Made by a program: the position numbers and the translations under genes. Positions 8,732-17,161 of a stretch of DNA of 64,000 nucleotides are shown one piece after another. Positions within the stretch are counted from its first letter, which is position 1. Each line of letters opens with the position of its first letter. The notes beneath the pieces are model-generated. The model worked only from the letters and a program-made list of their open reading frames with translations. It was not told the origin of the DNA and made no database searches. The stretch is taken from assembly GCF_010501065.1 (NCBI RefSeq), contig NZ_QVMM01000001.1, forward strand, positions 1 to 64,000. Direction: 5' to 3'. This stretch comes from Dysgonomonas sp. 216 (GTDB lineage: Bacteria; Bacteroidota; Bacteroidia; Bacteroidales; Dysgonomonadaceae).

Positions 8732-9913
8732 TTAAAAAGTATATCCTAATTTCAGCTGGGGCATATTGAGCATATCTTCTTCATTAAGCTCGTTCGAGTC
8801 GCGTTTACCATACGATTCTGCGGTAAACCGCAAAAACAAGAACGAATCTTTATTAATATTGTAATCTACACCTATTCCCCCGTATATACCGACAAAACCG
8901 GTTCGTATTTCATAATCAGGATACTCGATTACCCCATAATGGGCCGACAAGCCTTTTATCTTACCCTCAAACATCTTACTGTATATAAAACCCAACTCGG
9001 CTGTAGGTTGCAATTTAAATTTAGGATAACGATATCTTACCCCCATTCTGAAAGAGCCTATCGTACTTTTATAGTTTATATTATCGCTATAATTCGATTT
9101 TTTCACATTCCCCTCAATACGGGTTACCGACAGGTCGAGAAGCACACTAAAGCTTTGAGATAACCGAGGTTCTGAAACTTCCAATATTGCACCCAACACC
9201 GGCGACGTTTGCTCTATATTTTTATCTAACACCTTCAATTTATATTTATTGAAGGACAGCCCCGTATAAGCCGATATTTTGAATTTTGCATAGCTTCTAT
9301 CTGTATTCTTCTCTTCGTATGTTATACACAACTCGCCTGTTGTACAAACTTCCTCATGATATTTTTTAGTAAAATCAATCATGCTTTGTTGAGAAAATTT
9401 CAGATCGTCAATAAGGGAAGTATCCGAAACATTACTCATAAAACTATTCTTCAGAATATTCCTATATTCAATATCCGGCACATAACCATCGTCGGTTAAT
9501 TTATCCCTTTTTTTTGTAATAAGAATATTTTCACCTTTTTCATCTTCGAACAAAAAATAAGAAAGATTATCGGAATCGGAAAAATAGTATAGGCTTACAA
9601 TACCATCCACCATGTATTGAAGAAATAAATTCTGGTGGACATCGTGCAAAGTGAACTCTTTTGTTTTATAGAACAAACCTTCGTTTACAAATCTGTAACC
9701 TAAAATATCGCCCGGATGAAAAACCTGCACCTTTGCATCCTTCTCGGGCTTATATTTACATTCCCTGTTATTAGTTTTGTCCGAAGCAAAATTTATGAGC
9801 CCGTATACAGTATCATTGTTATTTGTTATATAATAAGCTTCCTTGTAATTAGATTGAGCTGATATAAGAATAGGTAAAACCAACAAGAGTAAAGTATAAA
9901 CTTGCTTCATCAT
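8732..9913 (-). CDS. Exported protein, probable outer membrane beta-barrel
   Basis: The 393 residues have a signal peptide (MMKQVYTLLLLVLPILISA, cut before QSNYKE). The N-terminal domain (about 20-190) begins YKEAYYITNNNDTVYGLINF, a pattern familiar from Bacteroidota hypothetical proteins. The C-terminal half (about 200-393) alternates hydrophobic and polar residues as in a beta-barrel and ends in MPQLKLGYTF, an aromatic terminus typical of BAM substrates. Function is unknown. It is a monocistronic unit with its own -7 box, convergent to nadC. Two adjacent ATG codons (9913 and 9910) cannot be told apart. Confidence 0.7.
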   Translation of the reverse strand: MMKQVYTLLLLVLPILISAQSNYKEAYYITNNNDTVYGLINFASDKTNNRECKYKPEKDAKVQVFHPGDILGYRFVNEGLFYKTKEFTLHDVHQNLFLQYMVDGIVSLYYFSDSDNLSYFLFEDEKGENILITKKRDKLTDDGYVPDIEYRNILKNSFMSNVSDTSLIDDLKFSQQSMIDFTKKYHEEVCTTGELCITYEEKNTDRSYAKFKISAYTGLSFNKYKLKVLDKNIEQTSPVLGAILEVSEPRLSQSFSVLLDLSVTRIEGNVKKSNYSDNINYKSTIGSFRMGVRYRYPKFKLQPTAELGFIYSKMFEGKIKGLSAHYGVIEYPDYEIRTGFVGIYGGIGVDYNINKDSFLFLRFTAESYGKRDSNELNEEDMLNMPQLKLGYTF

Positions 9914-9940
9914 AAATTAGATTATTAATGTTTAATAAAA

Positions 9941-9948
9941 CAAAAATA
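9941..9948 (-). promoter_or_regulatory. -7 box for the beta-barrel gene at 8732-9913
   Basis: TATTTTTG on the minus strand, 27 nt before the start codon. Confidence 0.5.
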
Positions 9949-9974
9949 ATAAAATTTATCTAAAAATAATAATA

Positions 9975-11057
9975 CTAATTATGAACAACTTCTTTTTCTA
10001 CAGCCTCTAAACGATACTGATATTCCAACAGCTCTGTTATAGCATTAATAACTAACGAAGGAGCAATATCCATACATTTCATTTGCTGAGCCTGAGTACA
10101 AGGAGCAGATCCTACAATTGAACAAGGCTGACAATCGCAATTTTTAATCACAGTTTTGTAAATAGTATTTTTTTGAGGAGTATAATATCCGGCCAAAGGG
10201 TGTGTTGCCCCCCATATTGAAACAGTAGGAGCCTTAAGCAAAGATGCTATATGCAGGTTTGCCGAATCCATCGACAAAACAATATTGGCATGAGCTATTA
10301 ATCTTAATTCATCGGCGAAAGAAAACTTATTGATAACAGATATAATTTGAGGATATTCTTGCCTCCATTCTTCCACTACATTTTCTTCTTTCTGTCCTCC
10401 GCCCAATATAAGCACTTTGCATTTTTTCTTGCCTGCAAAATATCCTGCAACTTCTTTCATTCTATCCAATGGATATATTTTTTGCTTCTCCTTCGAAAAA
10501 GGTGCTATAGCTATAACCTTATCGTCTTCCGCTATATCCAACATTGAATATATATCCGATATACTCTCATTTTTAAATCTTAGAGAATCGAATTCAGGGT
10601 CGAGATTATCGTATCCCAGCTCATTAAATATACCTTTATATATTCTTGTCATGCTAAGATTGCCAAAGTTCGCTTTCTTTAACCTGTTAATATCCCGGAA
10701 CTCCAACTCGTCGGATATTGCAACCTGAGTGCCGCTCCCAACATTCTTCAAAAGTTTTTTCGAGAAAGTGTCATATTGAAGAACAGCAATCTTATCAAAA
10801 GCTAGTTGCCTTAATTTTCTATAAAACAAAAGTCTTTTTAATATAAATCTCGGTCCGCGAAGAAAGCCTTCACCCTTGCTTATCATAGGTACGAAAGTTA
10901 CATTCTCAGGCATTGCCTTAAACAAAGGTTCAAGTAACGAATGTGATAATATTGTAAAGTTATCTTCAGGATATTTTATTGCCAAAGCATAAATCAGAGG
11001 GATAGGTATAATAGCGTCGCCTATCCGGGAGTAACGTAAAATAAGGGTATTTGCCAT
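9975..11057 (-). CDS. Glycosyltransferase family 9 (heptosyltransferase-like)
   Basis: A 360-residue cytoplasmic enzyme of the ADP-heptose:LPS heptosyltransferase type, building lipopolysaccharide core or another surface glycan. Visible GT-9 motifs: N-terminal LILRYSRIGDAIIPIPLIYAL, the interdomain IAIAPFSKEKQKIYPLDRM, and the nucleotide-sugar site MDSANLHIASLLKAPTVSIWG ahead of HPLAGYYTP. A Cys-rich stretch near the C-terminus (KNCDCQPCSIVGSAPC, then KCMDIAP) is typical of Bacteroidota members and may bind metal. The gene is divergent from a DUF5672 gene also linked to glycan synthesis. An AAGGA stretch 9 nt upstream of the ATG is unusual for this genome. Confidence 0.85.
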   Translation of the reverse strand: MANTLILRYSRIGDAIIPIPLIYALAIKYPEDNFTILSHSLLEPLFKAMPENVTFVPMISKGEGFLRGPRFILKRLLFYRKLRQLAFDKIAVLQYDTFSKKLLKNVGSGTQVAISDELEFRDINRLKKANFGNLSMTRIYKGIFNELGYDNLDPEFDSLRFKNESISDIYSMLDIAEDDKVIAIAPFSKEKQKIYPLDRMKEVAGYFAGKKKCKVLILGGGQKEENVVEEWRQEYPQIISVINKFSFADELRLIAHANIVLSMDSANLHIASLLKAPTVSIWGATHPLAGYYTPQKNTIYKTVIKNCDCQPCSIVGSAPCTQAQQMKCMDIAPSLVINAITELLEYQYRLEAVEKEVVHN

Positions 11058-11124
11058 TCTTGTTTTCCTTCGTTAAGGAGGAGATAAATCCAGTTTTCTT
11101 TCAAGCCTTCTAACTCACTGGGTG

Positions 11125-11132
11125 CAAAGTTA
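11125..11132 (-). promoter_or_regulatory. -7 box of the GT-9 gene
   Basis: TAACTTTG on the minus strand, 67 nt before the start codon. Confidence 0.55.
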
Positions 11133-11299
11133 ATAAATAAGGCAGAAAATAAATCGTAAATTAATAAAAATATAATGTATGCTTATTTTATAATCTATAA
11201 TGAGATTGATTACGACACAACTTACTTCATATTTACAGATATAATAACATAAATAGAAAGTTTTGACAAATTACATTGAAAGCCATTTATAAAGTTTTG

Positions 11300-11307
11300 T
11301 ATATTTG
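11300..11307 (+). promoter_or_regulatory. -7 box of the DUF5672 gene
   Basis: TATATTTG, with a partial -33 (ATTG, ending at 11278) about 21 nt upstream. The leader to the ATG at 11416 would be about 105 nt. Confidence 0.5.
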
Positions 11308-11415
11308 CAGAATATAATTACAGGAAGCGTTTAAAGCTTTTCTCAAGTACGGATCTGAACAATTCAAACTATTGCGAAAACAGCAATCTTCTGTTAGTGA
11401 AATTAACAAAATAAA

Positions 11416-12210
11416 ATGAAAACTTCCGTAAAAGTCATTATACCTGTATATAAGACCAATCTGTCTGATATTGAAAACACAGCCTTAAAAAATAATCTGA
11501 CGGTTTTATCAGGCTTCACAAATGTCTTGGTTTGCCCCGAAAGCCTAGATGTTTCGTATTTTACCGATTTATATAAAAGCCTGCAAGTAGAACGATTCGC
11601 TGGTTATTATTTCGACGGAATAGCCGGATATAATCAGCTCATGTTGTCCTCCGAATTTTACAGTCGTTTTCTGGATGTCGAATACATTCTTATTTGCCAA
11701 ACCGATGCTTTTGTTTTTTATGACAAATTACTATTCTGGTGTAATAAAGGATACGATTACATCGGAGCCCCATGGGTGGGATCGAGAGATAATACATTTA
11801 AGAAAATATGCCGAAAAATAAAGGCTTTATTTGGTGTAAAAGAAAAGGAAGACATACGTATGTTTAAAGTCGGCAACGGAGGTTTTTCGCTCCGAAAGGT
11901 ACGTTTATTCCATAATATTTGCGAAGTTCATAAAGATCTGATTAACTCTTTTAAAACCGAAGGTTCGGGCATTAAACATCCAAATGAAGATGTTTTTTGG
12001 TCGTTTAATGCTCCTGAATTAGACAACAATTTCAAGATACCCGACTATACCGAAGCTTTATCCTTTTCCATAGACCGTCGTCCGGCTTTAGCCTTCAAAT
12101 TGAACAATAAGGAAGTACCCTTTGGCTGCCACGGCATTAACCGACCTAATACAATTAAAATATGGAGAACTGCTATTGATCTCTACACAAAGAAAAATGC
12201 AACAATGTAG
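11416..12210 (+). CDS. DUF5672 family protein, putative glycosyltransferase
   Basis: 264 residues without signal peptide. It starts with the glycosyltransferase-like strand VKVIIPVYKT. Family motifs include the DxD-like ICQTDAFVF, DYIGAPWVGS, the glycine-rich VGNGGFSLRK, HPNEDVFWSF and PFGCHGINR. This combination is the DUF5672 signature, a GT-A-like family found in glycan loci. It stands alone and faces away from the GT-9 gene, which supports a surface-glycan role. Acceptor and donor are unknown. Confidence 0.8.
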   Translation: MKTSVKVIIPVYKTNLSDIENTALKNNLTVLSGFTNVLVCPESLDVSYFTDLYKSLQVERFAGYYFDGIAGYNQLMLSSEFYSRFLDVEYILICQTDAFVFYDKLLFWCNKGYDYIGAPWVGSRDNTFKKICRKIKALFGVKEKEDIRMFKVGNGGFSLRKVRLFHNICEVHKDLINSFKTEGSGIKHPNEDVFWSFNAPELDNNFKIPDYTEALSFSIDRRPALAFKLNNKEVPFGCHGINRPNTIKIWRTAIDLYTKKNATM

Positions 12211-12234
12211 TTTAAGCCTAAAATAATTTAAAGA

Positions 12235-12266
12235 AGAAGACTACATGTAGCCCTCTTCTCCTTTTT
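12235..12266. terminator. Probable shared terminator of the convergent DUF5672 and hydrolase genes
   Basis: A 6-bp stem (12235-12240 with 12254-12259) encloses the small palindrome CTACATGTAG and a bulge of C. TTTTT follows on the plus strand. The stem is short, so confidence is limited. Confidence 0.4.
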
Positions 12267-12271
12267 ACTCT

Positions 12272-13057
12272 CTATATCTTATAATCTATCGATTTTTCGA
12301 ATCTAACTCCGGCTTTTACAGCCTTATCGAAAATGGCCTTTGCCTCGGCATTATCACTATTAATCCACGACATGCAATCGTTAAACATCACTATCTTTGA
12401 TGTTAATTTAGGAGCATGCTCAATAAGATCGTCAAGCGAGTTTGCCACACAATAATCGGCTGCTTCTCCTACAATAATAACCTCATCGAACAGGTTCAGC
12501 TTGCTTAGCAGCTTTTTATTCAGTTTGGTTTCGGGAGAGTTTTCGTAACTTACCGCAGCTTTGAATATACTGTAATGCTCGGTCGATTGATTATAACCTT
12601 TATAAAAAGGCTCGTAATAGCGTCCGTTTTCCAAACTCCAATCGTACAAAACATTTACCAACTGCTGATTTATAGCCCAACCCCAGCCCCCGATTATACA
12701 ATGAGGCGGCCAAATAGTACACGTCTGACCTTTTGCCTCCAACAGCTGAAGGTAAGTTAATGCTTTATGCTTATTATATTGAGCTATCCATTTTCCGCCG
12801 GCCACATCTTCGGCTTTTATCGTCGAATACAAATCGGGTTGTTTTCCGTTTTCATCTTTCCAGTAACACTGGCTCGCTATATGAATGGGCTGATGCGAAT
12901 CGAAGGAGAGAGCAATATAACTAATCAATTTTCCATTTTTTTGTATAAACTCTGCAATATGTTTTATGTCATTTTCCGATCCATCCACATATAAGGCCCC
13001 CTTAGGGTCTGTAAAATCGTTTTGAAGGTCGATGCCTAATAATGCAACTTTTTTCAT
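12272..13057 (-). CDS. Isochorismatase-fold cysteine hydrolase, nicotinamidase-like
   Basis: Likely deamidates nicotinamide to nicotinate for NAD salvage. From the chosen start (261 residues) the catalytic triad is Asp10 (GIDLQNDF), Lys153 (FYKGYNQSTEHYSIF) and Cys203 (GEAADYCVANS). A nicotinamidase-type metal site is seen in SFDSHQPIH, and the family motif WPPHCIIGGWGWA is present. The open frame continues upstream to 13108, but a perfect -7 box at 13094-13101 would place transcription start inside that extension. I therefore choose the ATG at 13057 (13063 also possible). The NAD genes nearby fit this role, but other amidases share the fold. Confidence 0.8.
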   Translation of the reverse strand: MKKVALLGIDLQNDFTDPKGALYVDGSENDIKHIAEFIQKNGKLISYIALSFDSHQPIHIASQCYWKDENGKQPDLYSTIKAEDVAGGKWIAQYNKHKALTYLQLLEAKGQTCTIWPPHCIIGGWGWAINQQLVNVLYDWSLENGRYYEPFYKGYNQSTEHYSIFKAAVSYENSPETKLNKKLLSKLNLFDEVIIVGEAADYCVANSLDDLIEHAPKLTSKIVMFNDCMSWINSDNAEAKAIFDKAVKAGVRFEKSIDYKI

Positions 13058-13093
13058 AACCATTTCAGTATTTAATAAATATATTATATAAAT

Positions 13094-13101
13094 CAAAGTT
13101 A
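13094..13101 (-). promoter_or_regulatory. -7 box that decides the start of the nicotinamidase-like gene
   Basis: TAACTTTG on the minus strand. Transcription would begin near 13087, so the upstream in-frame ATG at 13108 cannot be in the mRNA. Confidence 0.6.
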
Positions 13102-13352
13102 CGAACAAAAAAAGAGCAATAGCCGAAAACTATCACTTCTTTCCGATTTATTATATTAATATTTACTTATTCGGAGTTTATGCCCTGCGTTTCGGAAGCT
13201 TCCACCACCCATGTCATTATATTTTAGCGGCTTGTGTTTGAATATAGGCATAAAAACGAGAGGAATAATAATAAACTTTACAAAATGTAAGGTCTTAACA
13301 GTACTTAATAAATCTATCTTCGTGTAATCACTTTACAGATTCACTTTTTTTG

Positions 13353-13360
13353 TACCTTTG
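13353..13360 (+). promoter_or_regulatory. -7 box of dsbD
   Basis: TACCTTTG, 38 nt before the dsbD start. No convincing -33 element. Confidence 0.55.
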
Positions 13361-13398
13361 TTTTTCTCTAAAAACAATAATTTTACAAGAATCTCGGA

Positions 13399-15432
13399 AT
13401 GTTTATGAAAAAAATATTTTTTGTTTTTGCATCGATGCTACTAAGCCTCAATATGTGGGCAGACCCTGTATCGTGGAACTTTAAACTTGTAGATAAAGAT
13501 AACGGCGAGGTCGAATTGTTATGCGAAGCAACCATTCAACAAGGCTGGCACCTGTACGACACCGAAATTCCCCAAGGTGGACCTGTGGCAACAAATATCA
13601 CAATAGACGAAGTAAAAGGAGCCACCGCTGTTGGAACTTTCAAGGCAATCGGATCGAAACTCCACAAAGAGTATGACAATATATTCGAAATGGAGATTGG
13701 TTACTACGAGACTAAAGCAACTTTTGCCCAACGTTTTAAGGTTACAGATAAAAAAGCATTCACAGTGAAAGGCGATGTAAGAGCACAAGCCTGTAACGAC
13801 AAGGAATGTACCCCTCCCCTACCTAACGATTTCAGTTTTACGGCAAAGGATTTACCTGCCGGATTTGTAGGTGCTTCAACCGAAAAACCGAAAGACAATG
13901 AGCCTAAAGCTCCTGAAACAGACAAAATAGTAATATCGGCTGCAACAGCCGACACTGTTCTGGCTCAGACTATATCTGTTGCTAAATACAACGAAGACTC
14001 TGATTTGTGGGCTCCTGTTATCGACGAGCTTAAATCGCACGGTGCTGCCGGCGATTTATCCAAAGAGTCTCTCTTCGGTACATTTTTCTGGGGATTTATC
14101 GGAGGGCTTATCGCTTTGCTTACACCTTGTGTATGGCCTATTATACCAATGACTGTGAGTTTCTTTCTGAAAAGAAATAAAAAGAGTAAGGCAAAAGCCA
14201 TCAAAGATGCTGTTACGTATGGGCTGGCAATAATACTAATATACCTAACCTTAGGTTTGCTTATAACATTCCTGTTTGGAGCGAGCGCACTTAACGAGCT
14301 ATCGACCAATATGATATTCAACTTATTTTTATTTGGGTTGCTTATTGTATTTGCAGCGTCTTTTTTGGGTGCATTCGAAATCGTTCTGCCCTCTTCGTGG
14401 ACTAACAAGATGGACAGTAAAGCCGATTCTACAACCGGATTTGTAAGCATATTTTTTATGGCTTTCACTTTAGCTTTGGTTTCATTTTCGTGCACGGGCC
14501 CCATTATCGGAACCTTATTAGTTGAAACTGCTACATCGGGCGCCATTCTTGGACCTGCTGTCGGCATGTTTGGATTTGCCTTAGCTTTAGCAATACCTTT
14601 CACATTATTTGCAATATTCCCATCGTGGCTAAACAGCATGCCTAAATCGGGGGGATGGCTCAACTCGGTAAAAGTTGTATTAGGTTTCCTTGAATTGGCT
14701 TTAGCTTTCAAATTCTTATCGGTTGCCGATATGACGAATAAATGGGGAATATTAGATCGTGAAGTATTCCTTGTTTTGTGGATTGTTATTTTTGCTCTAT
14801 TAGGTATGTACTTACTTGGTAAGCTACGCTTTGCTCACGACAGCGAGAGTTCCCATATCAGTGTTTTCCGTCTGTTTATGGCAATAGTTTCGTTAAGCTT
14901 TGCCGTTTATATGGTTCCCGGACTGTGGGGAGCGCCATTAAGGGCTATCAGTGCATTTGCTCCGCTTCCTAACACTCAAGATTTTAACTTATATGAGGGA
15001 GGGGTACATGCCAAATTCGACGATTATGACGCAGGTATGGAATATGCACGTAAAAACAATAAGCCGGTTATAGTCGATTTTTCGGGATACGGCTGTGTTA
15101 ATTGCCGCGACATGGAAACTTCTGTTTGGATAGATTCGCGCGTAAAACACATATTAGAGAACGATTATGTGCTTATTACGTTGATGGTAGACGACAAAGA
15201 AAAACTCCCACAAACAATCGAGATTGAAGAAAATGGCAAAACAACCAAATTGAAAACAATAGGCGATAAATGGAGTTATTTGCAGCGCCGTAAATTTGGC
15301 ACAAATTCGCAACCATATTATGTAACACTCGATTTGGATGGTAAACCTATCGGTCCATCTTATGCTTACGACAAGGATATTGAAAAATATCTACTTTTTC
15401 TTAATACAGGTTTAGAGAACTTTAAGAAATAA
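13399..15432 (+). CDS. dsbD: Thiol:disulfide interchange protein DsbD-like (cytochrome c biogenesis family)
   Basis: Inner-membrane protein that carries electrons from cytoplasmic thioredoxin to periplasmic disulfide proteins. Of 677 residues, the first 21 are a signal peptide (possibly starting at the second ATG, 13405). An N-terminal DsbD-alpha-like domain (about 25-150) has the Cys pair QACNDKECTPPLP. An eight-helix core (about 225-530) holds the two redox cysteines in LTPCVWPIIPM and FSCTGPIIGTLL. A C-terminal thioredoxin-like domain (about 550-677) has GYGCVNCRDMET. All six redox cysteines are present, so it looks functional. No dedicated partner gene is adjacent; mazG follows after 145 nt. 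Confidence 0.93.
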   Translation: MFMKKIFFVFASMLLSLNMWADPVSWNFKLVDKDNGEVELLCEATIQQGWHLYDTEIPQGGPVATNITIDEVKGATAVGTFKAIGSKLHKEYDNIFEMEIGYYETKATFAQRFKVTDKKAFTVKGDVRAQACNDKECTPPLPNDFSFTAKDLPAGFVGASTEKPKDNEPKAPETDKIVISAATADTVLAQTISVAKYNEDSDLWAPVIDELKSHGAAGDLSKESLFGTFFWGFIGGLIALLTPCVWPIIPMTVSFFLKRNKKSKAKAIKDAVTYGLAIILIYLTLGLLITFLFGASALNELSTNMIFNLFLFGLLIVFAASFLGAFEIVLPSSWTNKMDSKADSTTGFVSIFFMAFTLALVSFSCTGPIIGTLLVETATSGAILGPAVGMFGFALALAIPFTLFAIFPSWLNSMPKSGGWLNSVKVVLGFLELALAFKFLSVADMTNKWGILDREVFLVLWIVIFALLGMYLLGKLRFAHDSESSHISVFRLFMAIVSLSFAVYMVPGLWGAPLRAISAFAPLPNTQDFNLYEGGVHAKFDDYDAGMEYARKNNKPVIVDFSGYGCVNCRDMETSVWIDSRVKHILENDYVLITLMVDDKEKLPQTIEIEENGKTTKLKTIGDKWSYLQRRKFGTNSQPYYVTLDLDGKPIGPSYAYDKDIEKYLLFLNTGLENFKK

Positions 15433-15577
15433 TTACGAAACAAGTTGAGCTTATTTCGAAAAACGATTCTTATTTGCAGTAAATATAAGAGATTTGAAAG
15501 AACTACCCCAACTACCGGCTGATACAGCCCAAAGGGAATAATAAACGGAAGTTCAAATAAAAATAATAGATAGGGAA

Positions 15578-16363
15578 ATGAATAGTAAGGAAGATAAGCT
15601 GCAGGCATTCGGGCGTCTATTAGATATAATGGACGAATTACGTATTAAATGCCCATGGGATGCAAAGCAAACAAACGAAAGCCTGCGCACCAATACAATA
15701 GAAGAAGTTTACGAGCTATGCGAAGCTATAATAAAGAACGACAATCGGGAAATAAAGAAAGAATTGGGCGACGTTTTGCTTCATATCGTATTTTATTCGA
15801 AAATAGGAGAAGAAAAAAACGAATTCGATATTGCTGATGTTTGCAATAGCCTCTGTGACAAATTAACATTCCGTCATCCACATGTTTTTGGCGATAGTGC
15901 AGCAAAAACAGCCGGAGAAGTAGAACAATCGTGGGAACAGATAAAACTGAAAGAAAAAGGAGGCAATAAAACCGTACTCGAAGGGGTACCTGCTACATTG
16001 CCGGCATTACCCAAAGCTCACCGAATACAAGATAAAGCCCGTAACGCCGGATTCGACTGGGAACAGAAAGAGGATGTTTGGTTAAAAGTTGAAGAAGAAT
16101 TGCAAGAGTTACGTTCCGAAATAAAAAAGATGGACACCGAGCAAACAGAAGCCGAGTTTGGCGATTTGCTTTTTTCGATAGTAAACGCAGCACGTTTATA
16201 TAAGGTAAATCCCGACAATGCTTTGGAACGCACCAATCAGAAGTTTATTCGCCGGTTTAATTATGTAGAACAACAAGCTGCAAACAGTGGCAAAAAACTG
16301 AAAGATATGACTCTTGCCGAAATGGATGCATTTTGGGACGAAGCCAAAGCTAAAGGACTGTAA
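15578..16363 (+). CDS. mazG: Nucleoside triphosphate pyrophosphohydrolase MazG
   Basis: Cytoplasmic house-cleaning enzyme that hydrolyses (d)NTPs to monophosphate and pyrophosphate. Its 261 residues fit the full-length tandem form. The N-terminal domain shows CPWDAKQTNESLRTNTIEEVYEL and the metal-binding helix KKELGDVLLHIVFYS. The second domain has the KVEEELQEL and EAEFGDLLFSIVNAARL metal motifs. The stop codon is immediately followed by copy A of the 142-bp dispersed repeat. Gene order mazG-repeat-folA suggests possible cotranscription with folA. Confidence 0.95.
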   Translation: MNSKEDKLQAFGRLLDIMDELRIKCPWDAKQTNESLRTNTIEEVYELCEAIIKNDNREIKKELGDVLLHIVFYSKIGEEKNEFDIADVCNSLCDKLTFRHPHVFGDSAAKTAGEVEQSWEQIKLKEKGGNKTVLEGVPATLPALPKAHRIQDKARNAGFDWEQKEDVWLKVEEELQELRSEIKKMDTEQTEAEFGDLLFSIVNAARLYKVNPDNALERTNQKFIRRFNYVEQQAANSGKKLKDMTLAEMDAFWDEAKAKGL

Positions 16364-16505
16364 TTTATCTATACACTGAAGCTAAAAGCTATTTGAGTAA
16401 ACAAACATAAAAAGCCGAGGAAAACTGTCAGGTTTTTAGCTTTGCGGTTTTAATATGCAGCAAACAAAAAAGTTTTAAATTCTGTCAGGTGTGTCAGGTT
16501 TTTGA
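16364..16505 (+). repeat. 142-bp dispersed intergenic repeat, copy A
   Basis: Begins directly after the mazG stop codon and matches, as reverse complement, positions 29809-29950. I count about 10 substitutions by hand, no gaps, and the last 61 bp (16445-16505) identical. It contains an inverted repeat (AAGCTAAAA at 16379-16387 with TTTTAGCTT at 16434-16442) and three copies of TGTCAGG. Copy A also reads TAGCTTTG (16437-16444), a perfect -7 box that could drive folA; copy B has TAGCTTTA there. No coding potential is seen. A non-autonomous mobile element, a 3'-UTR element or a small RNA are all possible. Confidence 0.85.
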
Positions 16506-16582
16506 AAAAAGATATATTATAAGATAATAAAAACGCACACTAACTCTATCAATATAGAATTAATCGAATAAAGAAAAAAACG

Positions 16583-17077
16583 ATGGTTACAAAATCTGTA
16601 ATAGTAGCAATGGACGAAAATAATGCGATTGGAAAAGACAATCAGCTGTTGTGTCATTTGCCAAACGACCTGAAATATTTTAAAACAGTAACTCAAGGTC
16701 ACACTGTTATAATGGGTCGAAAAACATTTGAATCGTTGCCCAACGGGGCTCTACCCTATCGACGCAATATTGTTATATCCCGAAACACCAGCTATAAAAA
16801 AGAACGCACAGAAGTATTTACCTCGCTAAACGATGCTTTCGCCACATGCACGAACGAAAACGAAGTATTTATTATAGGAGGAGGAAGCATTTACGAACAG
16901 GCCTTACAATCGGCCGATAAACTATATGTAACCTACATTCATCATAAATTTGAAAACACCGATACCTTTTTCCCATCTATCGATCCCTCGATATGGAAAC
17001 AAGTATCAGCTAAAGAACAATCGGCTGACGAAAAGAATAAATATGCACATACTTTTGTTGTATACGAAAAACGCTGA
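16583..17077 (+). CDS. folA: Dihydrofolate reductase
   Basis: NADPH-dependent reduction of dihydrofolate to tetrahydrofolate in the cytoplasm. At 164 residues it has normal length. Motifs: VIVAMDENNAIGKDNQLLCH at the N-terminus, the catalytic acidic residue in HLPNDLKYFK, the NADPH-binding VIMGRKTFESLP and NIVISRN, FIIGGGSIYEQAL, and the YVTYIHHKFENTDTFFPSID strand region. The upstream gap holds copy A of the dispersed repeat, and no other convincing promoter is seen there. Confidence 0.97.
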   Translation: MVTKSVIVAMDENNAIGKDNQLLCHLPNDLKYFKTVTQGHTVIMGRKTFESLPNGALPYRRNIVISRNTSYKKERTEVFTSLNDAFATCTNENEVFIIGGGSIYEQALQSADKLYVTYIHHKFENTDTFFPSIDPSIWKQVSAKEQSADEKNKYAHTFVVYEKR

Positions 17078-17148
17078 CAGTTTACCTATTTTACTCCGAT
17101 ATAGTCATTAAAAAAGATTAAGAGCCCTCTTGATATTGTGTTTTTTTG

Positions 17149-17156
17149 TAAGTTTG
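17149..17156 (+). promoter_or_regulatory. -7 box immediately before the porin start codon
   Basis: TAAGTTTG is a full consensus match, with only 5 nt between its last base and the ATG at 17162. This implies a leader of about 0-2 nt. It also excludes the in-frame ATG at 17138. Confidence 0.55.
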
Positions 17157-17161
17157 CGGCA

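Larger units (their letters stand above)
11058..11415. other. Divergent intergenic region, 358 bp
   Basis: The region holds the minus-strand promoter of the GT-9 gene and the plus-strand promoter of the DUF5672 gene (listed separately). The remaining AT-rich sequence shows no ORF, RNA gene or strong hairpin that I can support. Confidence 0.5.
13058..13398. other. Divergent intergenic region, 341 bp
   Basis: Contains the minus-strand hydrolase promoter and the plus-strand dsbD promoter. Between them is a more GC-rich stretch (about 13170-13215) with no ORF, RNA fold or repeat that I can support. Confidence 0.45.

Noticed and set aside
13965..14711. 248-codon open frame on the minus strand inside dsbD
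   Set aside because: It lies wholly opposite the conserved membrane core of dsbD and its product is low-complexity with no recognisable domain; dsbD motifs are intact.
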